Below, piece by piece: positions 1 to 10,644 of a stretch of DNA of 64,000 bases; position 1 is the stretch's first letter, and every line of letters begins with the position of its first letter. Both the position numbers and the translations under genes were made by a program. Under the pieces are notes generated by a model that was not told the origin of the DNA, ran no database searches, and saw only the letters and a list, made by a program, of their open reading frames with translations. This DNA is from Vombatus ursinus (lineage: Eukaryota; Chordata; Mammalia; Diprotodontia; Vombatidae). The DNA lies in the NCBI RefSeq assembly GCF_900497805.2, contig NW_020954630.1, positions 9,204,222 to 9,268,221 of the forward strand. Direction: 5' to 3'.

Positions 1-47
<47 letters not shown>
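1..47. repeat. (AC)n microsatellite, cut by window edge
   Basis: Uninterrupted AC dinucleotides from the first base; the tract probably continues outside the window. Confidence 0.97.
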
Positions 48-48
<1 letters not shown>

Positions 49-544
49 GGTGTGAACAAAGGGTAATGAGACTTAAATGTTTTGGAAAATGCACCAGAAC
101 ATCGTTGTTCAAAAGAATACTGTTCTCTTCCAAGAATCCCTATGGGAGACCATCCACTGATTCCAACAATGTTATACTTCAAAACCTTTTGGGAGATTGT
201 CAGAGTCTATAGCACATTCTTTTGAAAGATCTGAGATCTTTCTCTGAAGGTCCATTTGATTTTTGGAAGTGGTCAGACATCACCTGGAGCCACCTTTGAT
301 AAATAAAGTGAATTATAAATAAGACTGGATAATTACATTTGTATACAAAGTGAGGAATGACTTTTAAGTAATTAATTTTTTGGGTGGCTTATGATGGGGT
401 CTTGAAGGCCATTCCAGAGATGTTAAGTAATGACCGTATCTTTGTCCTAATTGTCTAGCCTCCCAAGGGGTTTCCCTATGATCATTTGGGTGTACAGATT
501 CTGTTGTGTTTGTTTTTGAAAAGTTTCCTTATCTCATAATGGCT
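48..544. other. no recognisable feature
   Basis: Single-copy-looking AT-rich sequence. I see no gene, repeat or RNA that I can name. Confidence 0.5.
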
Positions 545-797
545 AGCAGTAATATAGAGTTGTAAGATATGCAGACCACTTTATATTTATTATCTTACTT
601 GGTCTTCACATCAACCCTGTGAGGTGGATGCTATTATTATCTCTATTTTGCAGATGAAGAAATTGAGCCTGAGATAGGTTAAATGACTTGTCTAGGGTCA
701 CATAGCTAGTAAATGTCTGAGACAGTTTTTGAACTCAGGTCTTCCTGAACTCCAAATCTAGCACTCTATCCACTGCACCACCAAACTGCCAACTACA
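545..797 (-). mobile_element. MIR/THER1 CORE-SINE, near full length
   Basis: On the plus strand it reads as an inverted MIR. The L2-like end (ACTTTATATTTATTATCTTA) comes first, then GTGAGGTGGATGCTATTATTATC and CAGATGAAGAAATTGAG. The region around GTCACATAGCTAGTAA follows, and the tRNA-like head ends in TCTATCCACTGCACCACC. The length of about 250 bp is usual for an unbroken MIR-type element. Confidence 0.85.
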
Positions 798-839
798 ACC
801 TTATAGTTACACCTCATTATACACATCACAATACAATAA

Positions 840-1085
840 GAACTTCCTTTTTGAAATAACTTATTTTTAATTGTTTACCTGTAGATAACATATACAAAAG
901 ACTCTGCAAATCTGAAAGCACTGTATAAATGGTGGTGTTTTTTACACTATCATTTCCCCTTATCCCCTCCTCATCCCTAATCCTCCCTTGCAACAAAGAA
1001 AAACATCAGAAACGACTGTCATTCTGCATTCGTAGTCCTCTGTGTCTCTGCTGAGAGGACAGAAGTGTATTTCATCATTAGTTCA
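840..1085 (-). mobile_element. L1 3' untranslated fragment, first part
   Basis: The CCCTCC-rich stretch with a TTTCATCA motif resembles the start of the better-preserved inverted L1 3' end at 33.7-34.0 kb. SINEs at 1086-1262 and 1365-1608 separate it from what looks like its continuation at 1620-1775. Part of 870-940 resembles a MIR tail, so the left border is uncertain. Confidence 0.4.
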
Positions 1086-1262
1086 TGATATTGTAGACCT
1101 TGAACTGGGAGGGACCTTAGAGATTGTCTAGGTGAAATCTCTCGTTTCACAGATGAGCAGACTGAGGGTCATAAAGGTTAAGTTACTTGTCCAAGTCACA
1201 TAAATAGTAAATGGAAGAGCCAGAATTCAAACCCAAGTCTTTTGACTCCAAATCTAGTATTT
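1086..1262 (-). mobile_element. SINE with CR1/L3-type tail
   Basis: Reads ACTGGGAGGGACCTTAGAGA then TTTCACAGATGAGCAGACTGAG and a degenerate AAGTCACATAAATAGTAA. The GGGACCTTAGAGATNNTCTAG box is the 3' end shared with CR1/L3 LINEs, in antisense. Other copies in the window share the same order. Confidence 0.65.
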
Positions 1263-1364
1263 TTTTCCTATTGTACTCCAGGTTCTTTGAGATTGACATT
1301 ACAGTTAATCAGGGCTTGCCTGTCTTTTAATGTTATTTGTATTGACAGTATTTTAGTCAATAGG

Positions 1365-1610
1365 GCAGCTACAGCAGATGGAATTCCTGGCCTGGAGTCA
1401 GGAAGACTGATTAGCTATGTTGCCCTGGGCAAGTCATCCAACCTCTTTGCCTCAGTTTCCTCATCTGTAAGATGGAGAAAATAATAGCATCTACCTCCCA
1501 AGGTTGTTGTGAGGATCAAATGAGATAATATTTGTAAAGAGTTTAGCATAGTGCTTGGCACATCGTAAACACTATATAAATGTTAGCTGTTATTATTATT
1601 ATTATTATCA
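1365..1610 (+). mobile_element. MIR/THER1 CORE-SINE
   Basis: The head GGGCAGCTACAGCAGATGGA, CTGGAGTCAGGAAGACTGA and GCCCTGGGCAAGTCATC is followed by CCTCAGTTTCCTCATCTGTA. Then come GGTTGTTGTGAGGATCAAAT and a GTGCTTGGCACAT tail ending in (TTA)n. This is the full MIR order. Confidence 0.88.
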
Positions 1611-1619
1611 ATGTTTATA

Positions 1620-1775
1620 CTGTCCTCCTGTCTCCACTTACTTCACTGTGAGTCATTCACATGAGTCTTCCCATGTTTGCCTGGATTCCTCCTATTTGTT
1701 GTTTCTTGAAGGGAGATGCTATTCTATCACACTCTCATACCACCAATTGTTCAATCATTCGCCGGTCAACGGGTA
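1620..1775 (-). mobile_element. L1 3' untranslated fragment, second part
   Basis: GAGTCTTCCCATGTTTGCCTG, a degenerate TATTCTATCACA and CCAATTGTTCAATCATTC match the order of the inverted L1 3' ends at 26.3 and 41.3 kb. It is probably the continuation of 840-1085. Confidence 0.5.
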
Positions 1776-2224
1776 CCGACTTGGAACATCTCTTTTCAGT
1801 AGGGGCTCTGCTTCAGAGCTGCATCTCCCACATCTGGAATCACCAGCATCTTAGATCATCTTAACCTTGTTGACCTTGTCTGACCTTCCCTTTATTTCCA
1901 GTCTTACCCGAGAGCCCATTTATTCTGTCGTGCTTGTCTTCCTACTGAAAGAAGACACATTAGTCATCTGTGAAGGAGAAGGTTCACAGGGCATCACATG
2001 AATGTATTCTCTAGATTTTATTCTTGAATTTTCCTTTGTGAATGACTCGGAATTGCTTCTTGAAGATGGGAATGCCTTTCTGAGGGATTCCAGTCCCTCT
2101 TCTTCTCTCCTTTGAACCAAAGGTACATAAAAAATGTGTGTCATTTTGAGTAAGATGGAATTTAAGTTACTTTTCTGCATTGGAGTCACAGAGCCTCTGC
2201 TTTGTTTACAAGGGATGAATCATT
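1776..2224. other. no recognisable feature
   Basis: No repeat family or coding potential recognised. Confidence 0.45.
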
Positions 2225-2249
2225 AAAAAAAACAAAAACAAAAAACAAG

Positions 2250-2400
2250 CCATAGAATTTAAGAGGCTTAAAGTGCCTTAGATATTGTCATGTCCAACAC
2301 TTTACATCATGTAGATGAGAAATTTGGGGCTCAGAAAAGTTAAGTAATTGTTGTAATGTTATGTAGTTTTTCAAAAGCAGAGCTAGCTTTCATCCATTTT
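2250..2400 (-). mobile_element. degenerate CR1/L3-tailed SINE
   Basis: CATAGAATTTAAGAGGCTTA, ATGTCCAACACTTTACATCA and GATGAGAAATTTGGGGCTCAG follow the antisense order of this family with many changes. Confidence 0.5.
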
Positions 2401-2442
2401 TCTTTTTCGTGGGGATAATTCTGGGAATTTCCAAGATATATG

Positions 2443-2690
2443 GCAGCAGGATGTAATGGAAAGCTCACATTGAACTTATAGTCAGAAGGGTCTGAATTTG
2501 AATCCTACCTCTGACAACTTACTAGCTAGGCTAGTAGCTAGGCTCTCTGAGCCTCAGTTTCCTCATCTTTAAAAGGAAACAACATCTACCTCACTGAGTT
2601 ACGAGAATTGAGTGAGATTATATATATATGTATATATATGTAGAGGGAATCTTAAAGTGCTATGTAAATGGTAGGTATTATTACCATTAA
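2443..2690 (+). mobile_element. MIR/THER1 CORE-SINE
   Basis: Starts at GGCAGCAGGATGTAATGGA, contains CTCAGTTTCCTCATCTTTAA and ACCTCACTGAGTTACGAGAAT, and ends in a GTGCTATGTAAATGGTAGG tail followed by ATTATTACC. An AT microsatellite (TATATATATG) has grown inside it at 2620-2641. Confidence 0.8.
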
Positions 2691-2954
2691 TTGGTCTCAG
2701 TCAGTTTTAGGTCCTGGAAAATAACCAGAGAGTGTCAAGCCGTAACTGGGCAAATTTTTCAGGAAGTGGGTAGTGGTCCCTCAAGAACCCATCTCATTTG
2801 TCCAAATTTGCCAAGTCAGCTAGTGATCCAGACTGGTCATTCAGGCGGTCAAATTTGGCTGCACTGGGAGATCTGCTCATTGGCCTCCATGAAGTCTTGG
2901 CCTCAGTCAGCAGCAAATCAATTCAATTTGAATAAGCATTTATGTCAATGTAAT

Positions 2955-3209
2955 GGGCAGATAGGTAGTGCAGTGGATAGAATGCCAGACCTGGAGTCAG
3001 GTCAGCTCATCTCCCTGAGTTCAAATCTGACCTCAGATACTTACTAGCTGTGTGACCCTGGGCAAGTCACTTAATTCTGTTTGCCTCAGTTCTTCATCTT
3101 TAAAATGAGTTGGAAAAGGAAATGGCAAACTATTCCAATATCTTTGCCAAGAAAACCCCAAAATGGGTCATAGAGAGTTGGACATGACTGAAAAGACTGA
3201 ACGACAATA
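2955..3209 (+). mobile_element. tRNA-derived SINE with RTE/BovB tail
   Basis: The head GGGCAGATAGGTAGTGCAGTG carries a tRNA-like A-box region, followed by GTGTGACCCTGGGCAAGTCAC. The tail is GCCAAGAAAACCCCAAAATG, then GTCATAGAGAGTTGGACATG and ACTGAACGACAATAA, which is the RTE-class 3' end. AATGTAAT at 2947-2954 and again at 3213-3220 (9 of 11 bases when extended) is a probable target-site duplication. Confidence 0.9.
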
Positions 3210-3301
3210 ATGAATGTAATAATTTATATGAATATATTAAGCATTAATTTGAATAACTATATATTAAATGATTTATATTATTTATTATAAAAAAAAAACA
3301 A

Positions 3302-3440
3302 GGCAACAGGAGTTGGCATAGTGGATAGAAGGGCTGGCCTTGGAGTCATGAGAACCTATCAAGCTCTACTTCTAACTATACTAGCTGTGTGATCACAGGC
3401 AAATCACTTAATCTCTTATCGTACTGGGATTACAAATTAC
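3302..3440 (+). mobile_element. tRNA-derived SINE, 5' half
   Basis: GGCAACAGGAGTTGGCATAGTGG, CCTTGGAGTCATGAGAACC and CTAGCTGTGTGATCACAGGCAA are the head shared by MIR and the RTE-tailed SINEs. The 3' half is absent or unrecognisable. An A-rich run precedes it. Confidence 0.65.
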
Positions 3441-3504
3441 AAATGAGTTGCTGATCTTCATTGGTGAAGGGAGTTTCCACACCGGGAATCCCCAACATAA
3501 ATTG

Positions 3505-3695
3505 AAATCACAGGTTTGGACCAAAAAATGTGCAAGTTACTCTGCTGGATGCCGGTGATATGAAGACAAAAAGGTAGTAGTCTCTGCCCTTGCATTCTAT
3601 TGGGAGAATACAATATATACCCAGATAAATAAATACCAGCTAATCTGAGGAGGCAGAAAGCTCTAACAATGGGGGAAATGAGATCCCTACAACTT
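3505..3695 (+). mobile_element. ancient L2/L3-class interspersed repeat
   Basis: GATGCCGGTGATATGAAGAC, CTCTGCCCTTGCATTCTATTG and GGGAGAATACAATATATACC follow the order of the common mammalian repeat built around GGGGATACAAAGA / CAAGGAGCTTACAATCTA / GGGGGAGACAA. I could not fix the subfamily. Confidence 0.5.
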
Positions 3696-4869
3696 GTTTG
3701 GAGTGATTGAACAGGCCTCAAACTCATTTAAAACAAGGACATTGTCTATCTTCTGGTACTGAGCCATCATCTTATCCCTTTTTACCCTTTGATGCTTCCG
3801 ATGATGATGATGAGTTTCCTCACGGCTCATGTCCCAAAGAAAGCTGTGGGTAAACATGAAAAACAAATACAAACTGAACACCTGTATATTATGGACTCAG
3901 AACCATAATTTGAGAGAAGATGATTGCTTTGTGGATTAGTCAGGCTGGGCAGACAAGTCTATCCAATGTGCAAGGTGTCATGTACAGATTTCTCTTTAGT
4001 GGACTTTTCTGTCCCAGTCTCCACATTTATCATTGTCTCCCTGACAGGAGTTCTGCCCTGTTATCCTTTCACACAGACTTGTATGTCATTTATCAGTGTT
4101 AAGTACAACAAAGAAGTATCTCTTTAAAACCCCTTTACCCTTTCCCATCCTTCTACCCTTGAATAATGTTATCTGTCTTTGCAGCCACAAATATTCCATT
4201 TCATGTCTCTGTGTTTGGTTATTTGCTTGGTGCATGATTAAAATGGCATTAGAATAGTTCTGTATGAGAATTATTGCATTAATGTTCAAATCACAAGTCA
4301 GAGAAGTGAGGAATAATCACCTTCTCCAACCCGTACACCCGTTAAGAAGAACAAAGTTGAGTCCCAGTTTTCAGAGCATCAGACTCCTTCCTAGTCTCCC
4401 AATTCCCTGCTCTCCTAGGTCCAGGTTCTGGTATTATGGGGAGTGGAGACTCGCATGCTTGAAAACTGCATAACCCCTAAGTTATAGAAATGTAGCAGGC
4501 CTTTGAGTGTCAAACAAGAGACAACCACCCTAGAGATTCTGCTCGATCAAAGTGTGAAGCAGACCTCGGGAGGGATTCCATTACAGATGTGTTTTTAGCT
4601 ATTAGGTATTCCTGAACATTATACACAATCTGTTCTGGCAGGTATTATTGCTTCTGCTCTATTTATGGCTACCATAATGCACTACTAAATGCCAGGAAAT
4701 TAAAGGGGAAGGATTTATTTTCAGTGAAAAAAATGGTGGGCGATATGTTTATGTAAGATGCTTCATAAACAACACTTCTTGGGTTACTTACAGAGTATGT
4801 CTACTCACAGAGACTTGCAGAGACACCTTGTGCTATTGTTTTCTCCTGCTAATTTACTTTGTGGTTCTA
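3696..4869. other. no recognisable feature; one short (GAT)n
   Basis: About 1.2 kb without a nameable repeat or coding signal. A short GATGATGATGATGA run lies near 3799. Confidence 0.4.
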
Positions 4870-4965
4870 TAGATATTTTCTTCCCAACTAATTGTAAACT
4901 CTTTGAGGGCAGGGATGTGTGTTATGCTTTGTATCCGTCCTAGATCCTCACAAAATACTATATAC
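4870..4965 (+). mobile_element. L2 3' end fragment
   Basis: ATTGTAAACTCTTTGAGGGCAG followed by GGATGTGTGTTATGCTTTGT is the L2 3' end order (TGTAAGCTCCTTGAGGGCAGGG, then CTTTGTATCC). Confidence 0.6.
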
Positions 4966-5164
4966 AGTACTATACCCTATAGCATGTCAGTGGCTATACG
5001 GAATATTTTTGGGTGAATAAGTCTATGTATTGCAAGATACTTCCTTTCTCTCCAAATCACCTTCACGTTTTTGCCTTGTGGGAGGTATTTATGGTATATT
5101 CCTTTTATATTCTTGAGGTTTGTTCCTATACTAACCAAATTAGAGTAAAGATGGATCTGAGGAA

Positions 5165-5320
5165 GGGGGAGAAAGGGCACTGGATGTGGAGTCAGAGAAT
5201 GTAGGCCTGAATTCTAGCTTTCCTGCTTACTCCATTTATGTCCATTTATGGGTCAAGTGTTTTAATCTCTCTGAGCCTCAATCTCCTTATCTGTGTAACA
5301 CGGGTAATCTGGCTCATTCT
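5165..5320 (+). mobile_element. SINE fragment (MIR-like body)
   Basis: GCACTGGATGTGGAGTCAGAG, GAATTCTAGCTTTCCTGC and CTCTGAGCCTCAATCTCCTT resemble a diverged tRNA-headed SINE body. Confidence 0.5.
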
Positions 5321-6199
5321 GCCACAGTCAGGCTACTGTGTCTACGCCTCTGAGTTCCCAAGGGGTCATGCTGGGATGTCACAGAGTCTTTTCTCTACTG
5401 CCATTAGTTCAAGCTCTGACTGGCTGTGCTCATTCCCTTGTTGGTGCCCAGTTACCTTGGTTCCACATAGTCTTTTAACACCAGGTAGCTTTTACAAAGA
5501 GAGCCCTCCTTCTAAGGTAGAGCAAGAGCAAAGCACAAACATTTACCCAACAACCCAGGAGCCTACTTTCCCCTTTACTGCCTCATTTCTCTGGGGAAGC
5601 AGGCTTAGAACTTAACTCAGTTCCTACACAGCATTGGCTACACCCAGTTCATGTCCAAATTTGACATGCCTGACAGTTGGGCTGGGCTGCTGAAGATCAT
5701 TCCTGAAGATCACCCTTTGCTTCTCAGGGCACCAGCACACTGTGCTGGCTGCGAAACCCAGCTTGGTGTTTGACTTTGGGATACCTGTGCCTCATTCTCT
5801 TAAACTCGGACACTCCCAAGGTTGGAGAATTCACTTACTTCACCTAGAATGGAAAAGACCAAATGAAAAGATCAAGGACCAAAGCCCATTTTGGGGGGCC
5901 ATAGAGCCTGAGAGAGAGTGAAGACCGGGAGGCCTTTCCCATTGGAACATAATTTATCACTAGACACCAAATGAAATGAAGAGAGGTAAAGAGTGAGGTT
6001 GAAAGATCTTTCTATACCTCCAAAGCCAATCAACAAACATCCCATTCACAGTGGGGTTATAAAATGTCTACACGTGCTCCGCAGTTTCTCCCATGCACTT
6101 TCCATAATATGTCATCACAATTCTCTGGAAATCAAGCTCCTTAGCATCCTCTATATGAGGAGGTTGCATCAGCTGAGCAAGCTGATGGGATCTGAGAAT
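5321..6199. other. no recognisable feature
   Basis: Nearly 0.9 kb of sequence somewhat richer in G and C than its surroundings. No exon, repeat or retrocopy identified. Confidence 0.4.
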
Positions 6200-6295
6200 A
6201 TTCCAGATCCTATTATATCCACAGGATGAGGGGATTGGGCTACGTGATCACAAAGGTCCCTTTAAGCTCTAAATCATATGAGCCTATTAAATCAG
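6200..6295 (+). mobile_element. CR1/L3-type SINE tail
   Basis: GAGGGGATTGGGCTACGTGAT then AAAGGTCCCTTTAAGCTCTAAATC corresponds to the sense tail GGTCCCTTCCAGCTCTAAATC. Confidence 0.55.
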
Positions 6296-6599
6296 GGCCC
6301 TATGACGGCTTTTCTTGTAGATCTGGGATGGCACTTGCAAACAAAAAAAGTTGTATGTGAAAAGAAAATAAGAGGTGTTCTCCTTCGATCTCAAGTCTAC
6401 TTTTCCAAACACAGCATCTGAAAAGGCTTGCTTCAGTCAACAACCTCAATGGGTAGAACAGTCTGGATGGGATGGACCAGAAGACTCAGGACGGCCTAGA
6501 TGAGTTTCAACTGTGTTACTATAGCTCAGCATTAGTTATATTTTTTGCCTTCCATTTTATATCATTAAACATATTAAATACCTGGGTGACTGGAAGCAT

Positions 6600-6680
6600 G
6601 GCAGTGCCCTTGACGGTAACAGAAAAGGAAAATATAATGAGTTCTGTTTTGGATATGTTGAGTTTGAGATGCCTACAGCT
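6600..6680 (+). mobile_element. ancient L2/L3-class repeat fragment
   Basis: GTTTTGGATATGTTGAGTTTGAGATGCCTA is one characteristic block of the same ancient family seen at 11.1, 12.1 and 29.0 kb (described by position only where longer). Confidence 0.5.
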
Positions 6681-6682
6681 TG

Positions 6683-7205
6683 GCAGCTAGGTTGTACAGT
6701 GGAAAAAATGCTGGACCTGGAGTCAGGAAGTTATTTATTTATGTATTTATTTTTGGTTCAGACATTTCAGTCTTATCTGACTCTTTGTGACCCCCTTTGG
6801 GGTTTTCTTGGCAGAGATACTGGACTGGTTTGCCATTTCCTTCTCCAGCTCATTTTATAAATGAGGAAATGGAGGCAAACAGGGTTAAGTGACTTGCCCA
6901 AGATCACCCAGCTAGTAGGTGTCTGAGACTTGATTTGAACTCATGAAAATGAATCTTCCTGACTCCAGGTCTGACACTCTATCCACTGTGCCTTATAGCA
7001 GCCCTTAGGAGTCAAGAACACGAGTTCAAAAGTGGCCTCAGACACATTCTAGATTCTGGGCAAGTTACTTAACCTCTGTTTGCTTAAATTTCCTCAATGG
7101 GGATTATAACAGCATCAGGGTTGTTGTGAGGATCAAATGAGATAGTATTAGCAAAGTGCTTAGTACAGTGCCTGGCACATAGTAGGTGCTTGATATGTTC
7201 TTGTT
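6683..7205 (+). mobile_element. MIR CORE-SINE split by a younger SINE
   Basis: The 5' part (6683-6729) has the GGCAGCTAGGTTGTACAGTGG head. The 3' part (7009-7205) resumes with GAGTTCAAAAGTGGCCTCAGA, GGTTGTTGTGAGGATCAAAT and GTGCCTGGCACATAGTAGG. The element at 6730-7008 interrupts it; removing that insert restores the normal MIR order. Confidence 0.85.
6730..7008 (-). mobile_element. RTE-tailed SINE inserted into a MIR
   Basis: It is inverted: an RTE tail with TCTGACTCTTTGTGACCCCC and GGGGTTTTCTTGGCAGAGATAC comes first, then CTCCAGCTCATTTTATAAATG. The region around AAGTGACTTGCCCAAGATCAC follows, and the tRNA-like head TCTATCCACTGTGCC ends it. GGAGTCAGGAA (6719-6729) and GGAGTCAAGAA (7009-7019) form a 10-of-11 target-site duplication. 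Confidence 0.92.
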
Positions 7206-7432
7206 CCCTTTCTCCTTTGCTGTGCTCATCCACTGTCATGATTTGAGTTACTAGATGACTCCTAAATCCAGACCCCCATTCCTAAACCTCTCCCCGGATC
7301 CATAGTCCAGTAACGTTGCCTGATGGAGATCAATTGTAGGTATCTAATTTACAAGAACTAAATGAAAGAATTATTTCCTCTTCTTTTCCCCTTTCATTTC
7401 CATTGATTGCAATCCTTTCCTTCAAGGCCCAA

Positions 7433-7680
7433 CTGAGAAGCAGTTAGTGCCGTGGATAGAGTTCAAATCCAGCCTCAGATGTTTACTGGCTGTGTAACCC
7501 TGAGCAAGCCACTTCAATCTCCATCTGCCTGAGTATCCTCAATGGTAAAATGGAGACAACAGCACCTACCTCCCAGGCTTGTTGCTGGTGAGGATCAAAT
7601 TAGACAATATTTTTAAAGTGCTTAGCGTGATGTATGGTGCACAATAGGTGCTTAATGAATGCTTATTTCCTTCCTTCCCT
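7433..7680 (+). mobile_element. MIR/THER1 CORE-SINE
   Basis: AAGCAGTTAGTGCCGTGGATAG, CTGGCTGTGTAACCCTGAGCAAG, CTCAATGGTAAAATGGAGAC and GTGCTTAGCGTGATGTATGG with a TAATGAATGCTT end are in MIR order. A block at the end of the head is missing. Confidence 0.82.
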
Positions 7681-7737
7681 TTGAAAGTTCTCTTGAGTTT
7701 CCTTGGGTGAAATGGACCAAAGACCCTAGATCCTGAT

Positions 7738-7915
7738 CTAAACATCAGAGTCATCTAATCCCACCTTCTCATTTTATAAACGAGGAAACTGAGGCCCAGG
7801 GAAGTTGTGACTTGCCCAAGATTATACAGGCAATAATTGTTGGAGATTGGGTTGGAACCTAGATCTTCTTGACTCCAGCCGAATGCCCTATCCATCATGC
7901 TGTGCTCCTTTTCCT
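7738..7915 (-). mobile_element. CR1/L3-tailed SINE
   Basis: TCATCTAATCCCACCTTCTC, the block around AAACGAGGAAACTGAGGCCC, ACTTGCCCAAGATTATACAGG and TGCCCTATCCATCATGCTG give the inverted order. Confidence 0.75.
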
Positions 7916-8345
7916 AGGCTATGCTGTCTACATATCTCCTTCCTTAAGTCTGGCACATTTTGCTTGGACATGTCTCGTTTCCTTTTTCCTTATCTCATTC
8001 TTCTAAAGTGAAATTCACACAGAACATGGTGGAAATGTTCACATAGCTTCTTGTGATTATCTGTGGGTGATGGGGGGCTGGCACGTACGCAGAACCTATC
8101 AGCTTCCTTGACTGAAGCACTCCGCCCGTGTCAAGGATGTTAGGGAGCTTGCCCTTGTAGTTGGAGAATTGTGATTATATATAAGGAAACTTTGGAGAGG
8201 CTCTGGAACATGTGTAGACATTCTGTAACAGGTTCCAGTCGGCTGACCCTATATTGAAGAGAAGGCTCTTTAGTGGACTTGGGAGACATTTTAAAAGGCC
8301 TGTCGGCTCCCATTACCTGGGCGTTGTTAGGAGGGTCTACGCTAC
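7916..8345. other. no recognisable feature
   Basis: No repeat or coding signal recognised. Confidence 0.4.
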
Positions 8346-8547
8346 GTGGGCTCTTGATTTTTTGTGTCACAGACTACTTTGGCAGATTGGTAAAAACTAG
8401 GGACCCCTTCTCTAGAATAATAGTTTTAAATGCATGGAATGGAATACTTAGAATTACAAAGCCAATTATATGAAAATAGAGATGTCATTTTTTTCTTTCT
8501 CAAATTCATGGGATGCCTGAAATTTACCCCCATGTTGAGAACCCTTG
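8346..8547. mobile_element. hAT-type MITE, palindromic ends
   Basis: The left end GGGCTCTTGATTTTTTGTGTC and right end GTTGAGAACCCTT are diverged inverted repeats of the GGGTTCTTAACC kind. The interior (CACAGACTACTTTGGCAG, AATAATAGTTTTAAATGCAT, GAATTACAAAGCCAATTATA) matches a common mammalian hAT MITE. No clear 8-bp target duplication is left. Confidence 0.65.
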
Positions 8548-8599
8548 GGAAGAGCAAAGGATTGAGCCATGGGATTACTCAAGCTTCATTTTTGGCAGA

Positions 8600-8760
8600 C
8601 AGGTAATTAAATCAAGATTCAGAATGAATATAATGTTGGACATCGTAAAGGTAGGAATTTGCTTTGTTTGACTAAGTATATTTGTTGCAAGGGTTTATTT
8701 TTGTGTTTTTCAGTTGGGTCAGAGAGAGGCAAAATAAAAGCTTGCTGACTGAAAAAAAAA
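8600..8760 (+). mobile_element. L1-type 3' end with A-tail
   Basis: AATTTGCTTTGTTTGACTAAG, ATTTGTTGCAAGGGTTT and a GGCAAAATAAAAGC stretch lead to a run of ten or more A residues. This resembles one 3' UTR variant of marsupial L1. It could instead be the tail of a retrocopied transcript. Confidence 0.5.
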
Positions 8761-9029
8761 AGACAGTTGTGTATTCTGTAATGAGGGCTGTTACATGGAG
8801 CATGTTGAGAGTCGCCATTTCTGGTTCTGGTTGACCAAATGGAAGCTTTGGGGTCTACTTTGGGCTGTATTTGACTTAGGGCTGAAGGGCATATACTTTG
8901 AGATGATAAACAGTAGTGTCAAAGCTTTCTGGATTCCGTTTTTCTTCTGAGTTTCTTCTGAGGTTCTCTAAAGGGTCCTGATGGCTTGATTGGAAGTCTA
9001 GGGTTTGTTTCTGTGTTGTTTCTTTTAGG
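8761..9029. other. no recognisable feature
   Basis: Nothing identifiable. Confidence 0.4.
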
Positions 9030-9160
9030 GAGTGGCTAATAATAACTCACATTTATACAGTGCCTACCATGTGCCAGGCACTGTGCAAAGTGCTTTACAG
9101 CTAGCTGTGACCTTGGGCAAATCATTTAACCTTTATTTGCCTCAGTTTTCTCATCTGTAA
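9030..9160. mobile_element. two short MIR pieces, head to head
   Basis: 9030-9095 is an inverted MIR end (CCATGTGCCAGGCACTGTGC). 9098-9160 is a sense piece (AGCTGTGACCTTGGGCAAATC, CAGTTTTCTCATCTGTAA). Confidence 0.6.
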
Positions 9161-9437
9161 TGATAATGATAGCTAACATTTATATGGTACCTATTATGTA
9201 CTAGGCACTGTGGTAAGTGCTGTACAAATATTATCTAATTTTTATCCTCAGAACTACCCTGGGATGTATATGCTATTATTATCCCCATTTTATAATTCAA
9301 GAAACTGAGGCAGACAGAGGTTTTGTTACACCCATTGCCCAAGTTCACATAGCTAGTCAGTATTTGAGGCCAGATTTGAACTCGGGTCTTCCTGACTTCA
9401 AACCTGGCATGCTATCGTCTGCACCACCTAGCTGCAT
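9161..9437 (-). mobile_element. MIR/THER1 CORE-SINE, near full length
   Basis: ATAATGATAGCTAACATTTA, GTACTAGGCACTGTGGTAAG, TTATTATCCCCATTTTATAA and CATAGCTAGTCAGTATTTGAG end with CTGCACCACCTAGCTGC. About 275 bp in unbroken inverted order. Confidence 0.88.
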
Positions 9438-10640
9438 ATGGCATAATGAATAGCTATGTTCTACCCCACAAATGTTGCACCTGGCAACTTTTCCAGATCA
9501 ACTTCCTCATATAGGCAGATCATATCCAAATGCCACAGAATACTGTTGCTTGTCTGTGCATTCCAAGCATTCCTGAATAAGCTATATGAACCAAATCTAC
9601 ACCCTCAGAAGCTGACACTGCTCCCAGCTAACTACCTTCCTTAGCATCCCAATAAATTTCTTTTCCTTTCCTTTTTTTTCCCCCTTGGTTAAAGCATATT
9701 GACCTAAGGAATATTTGACCTTGGTCAAGGTCAAAATTTTAATACTCTGAGTTCTAGTCTTGAAGACTTGCTGGCGGTTAAATAACTGATAACTACCTAC
9801 CTCCTGTTTGGGAAATTTCCTAACAATCATTTACACAAAGAAGACCCAGAGTTACTTCATAGATTGTACAAAGTAAGAGGAAAATCAAGAAATGAAGCAA
9901 TAAAATTAAATGTTAGGAAATTCTAACTCAAGAAAACTCTGCCCTGCTATATTGTTCCCCATCCATTCTTTTCCTTTAAATGACAACTTTTCTGATTAGA
10001 GATCACCCTTGAGACCACAAAAATAGGTAGTAATAAAAAAAAACCCTCTTGAAAAATGTTACCAAAACTAATGTCAATAAAAAGGTAGGTTTTTTTTAAA
10101 AACTAAAAGAATGTCACAATTTTCCTAGCAGTAGAACCTCATGTCTTAAATGTCTGCTGTTTCTCATCTCCCTCCCCTCCAAGTTTTAACTAATGATGTA
10201 CAGTATTTGGAGATACAGGAACTGTCTTCTAACATTTGAATGCCAGGGAAAAGACAAGGGAATTTGTTGTTTAAAGGGCAATTTTATCTCATATGTGTTT
10301 TTGCAATTTTTCATTTTGTTATTTAACTGGAGATAATCCAACTCTTATTTGCAATTCACAGTAGCATTTCAAATGCCTTGTAGTAGATTGTTAGCATTAA
10401 GAAGCTTGTTTATATTTCTTTCTATTTATAAAGTGCTTTCTTATTGGCTATTACTAAAACCTCAGGAGGAAGGAATTCTTAGTAACTTGCACCATGTTGA
10501 CAATGAAGATGAGGGGACCAGGTTATAGGGGGAAAAATTTCTTAGTAAAAAAGAAAGATTATGAATGGACAAAATCCTTATCAGGGTATTTCAGGCTTGA
10601 TTGCAAATTTAAAATAATAAATTATTTGGAAATCATATTA
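9438..10640. other. 1.2 kb without recognisable features
   Basis: AT-rich sequence with several homopolymer runs. No repeat family or exon recognised. Confidence 0.4.
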
Positions 10641-10644
10641 AGTC

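Noticed and set aside
2955-3030. tRNA gene
   Set aside because: The SINE heads keep tRNA-like promoter boxes but do not fold into a complete cloverleaf with a proper acceptor stem. They belong to dispersed SINEs.
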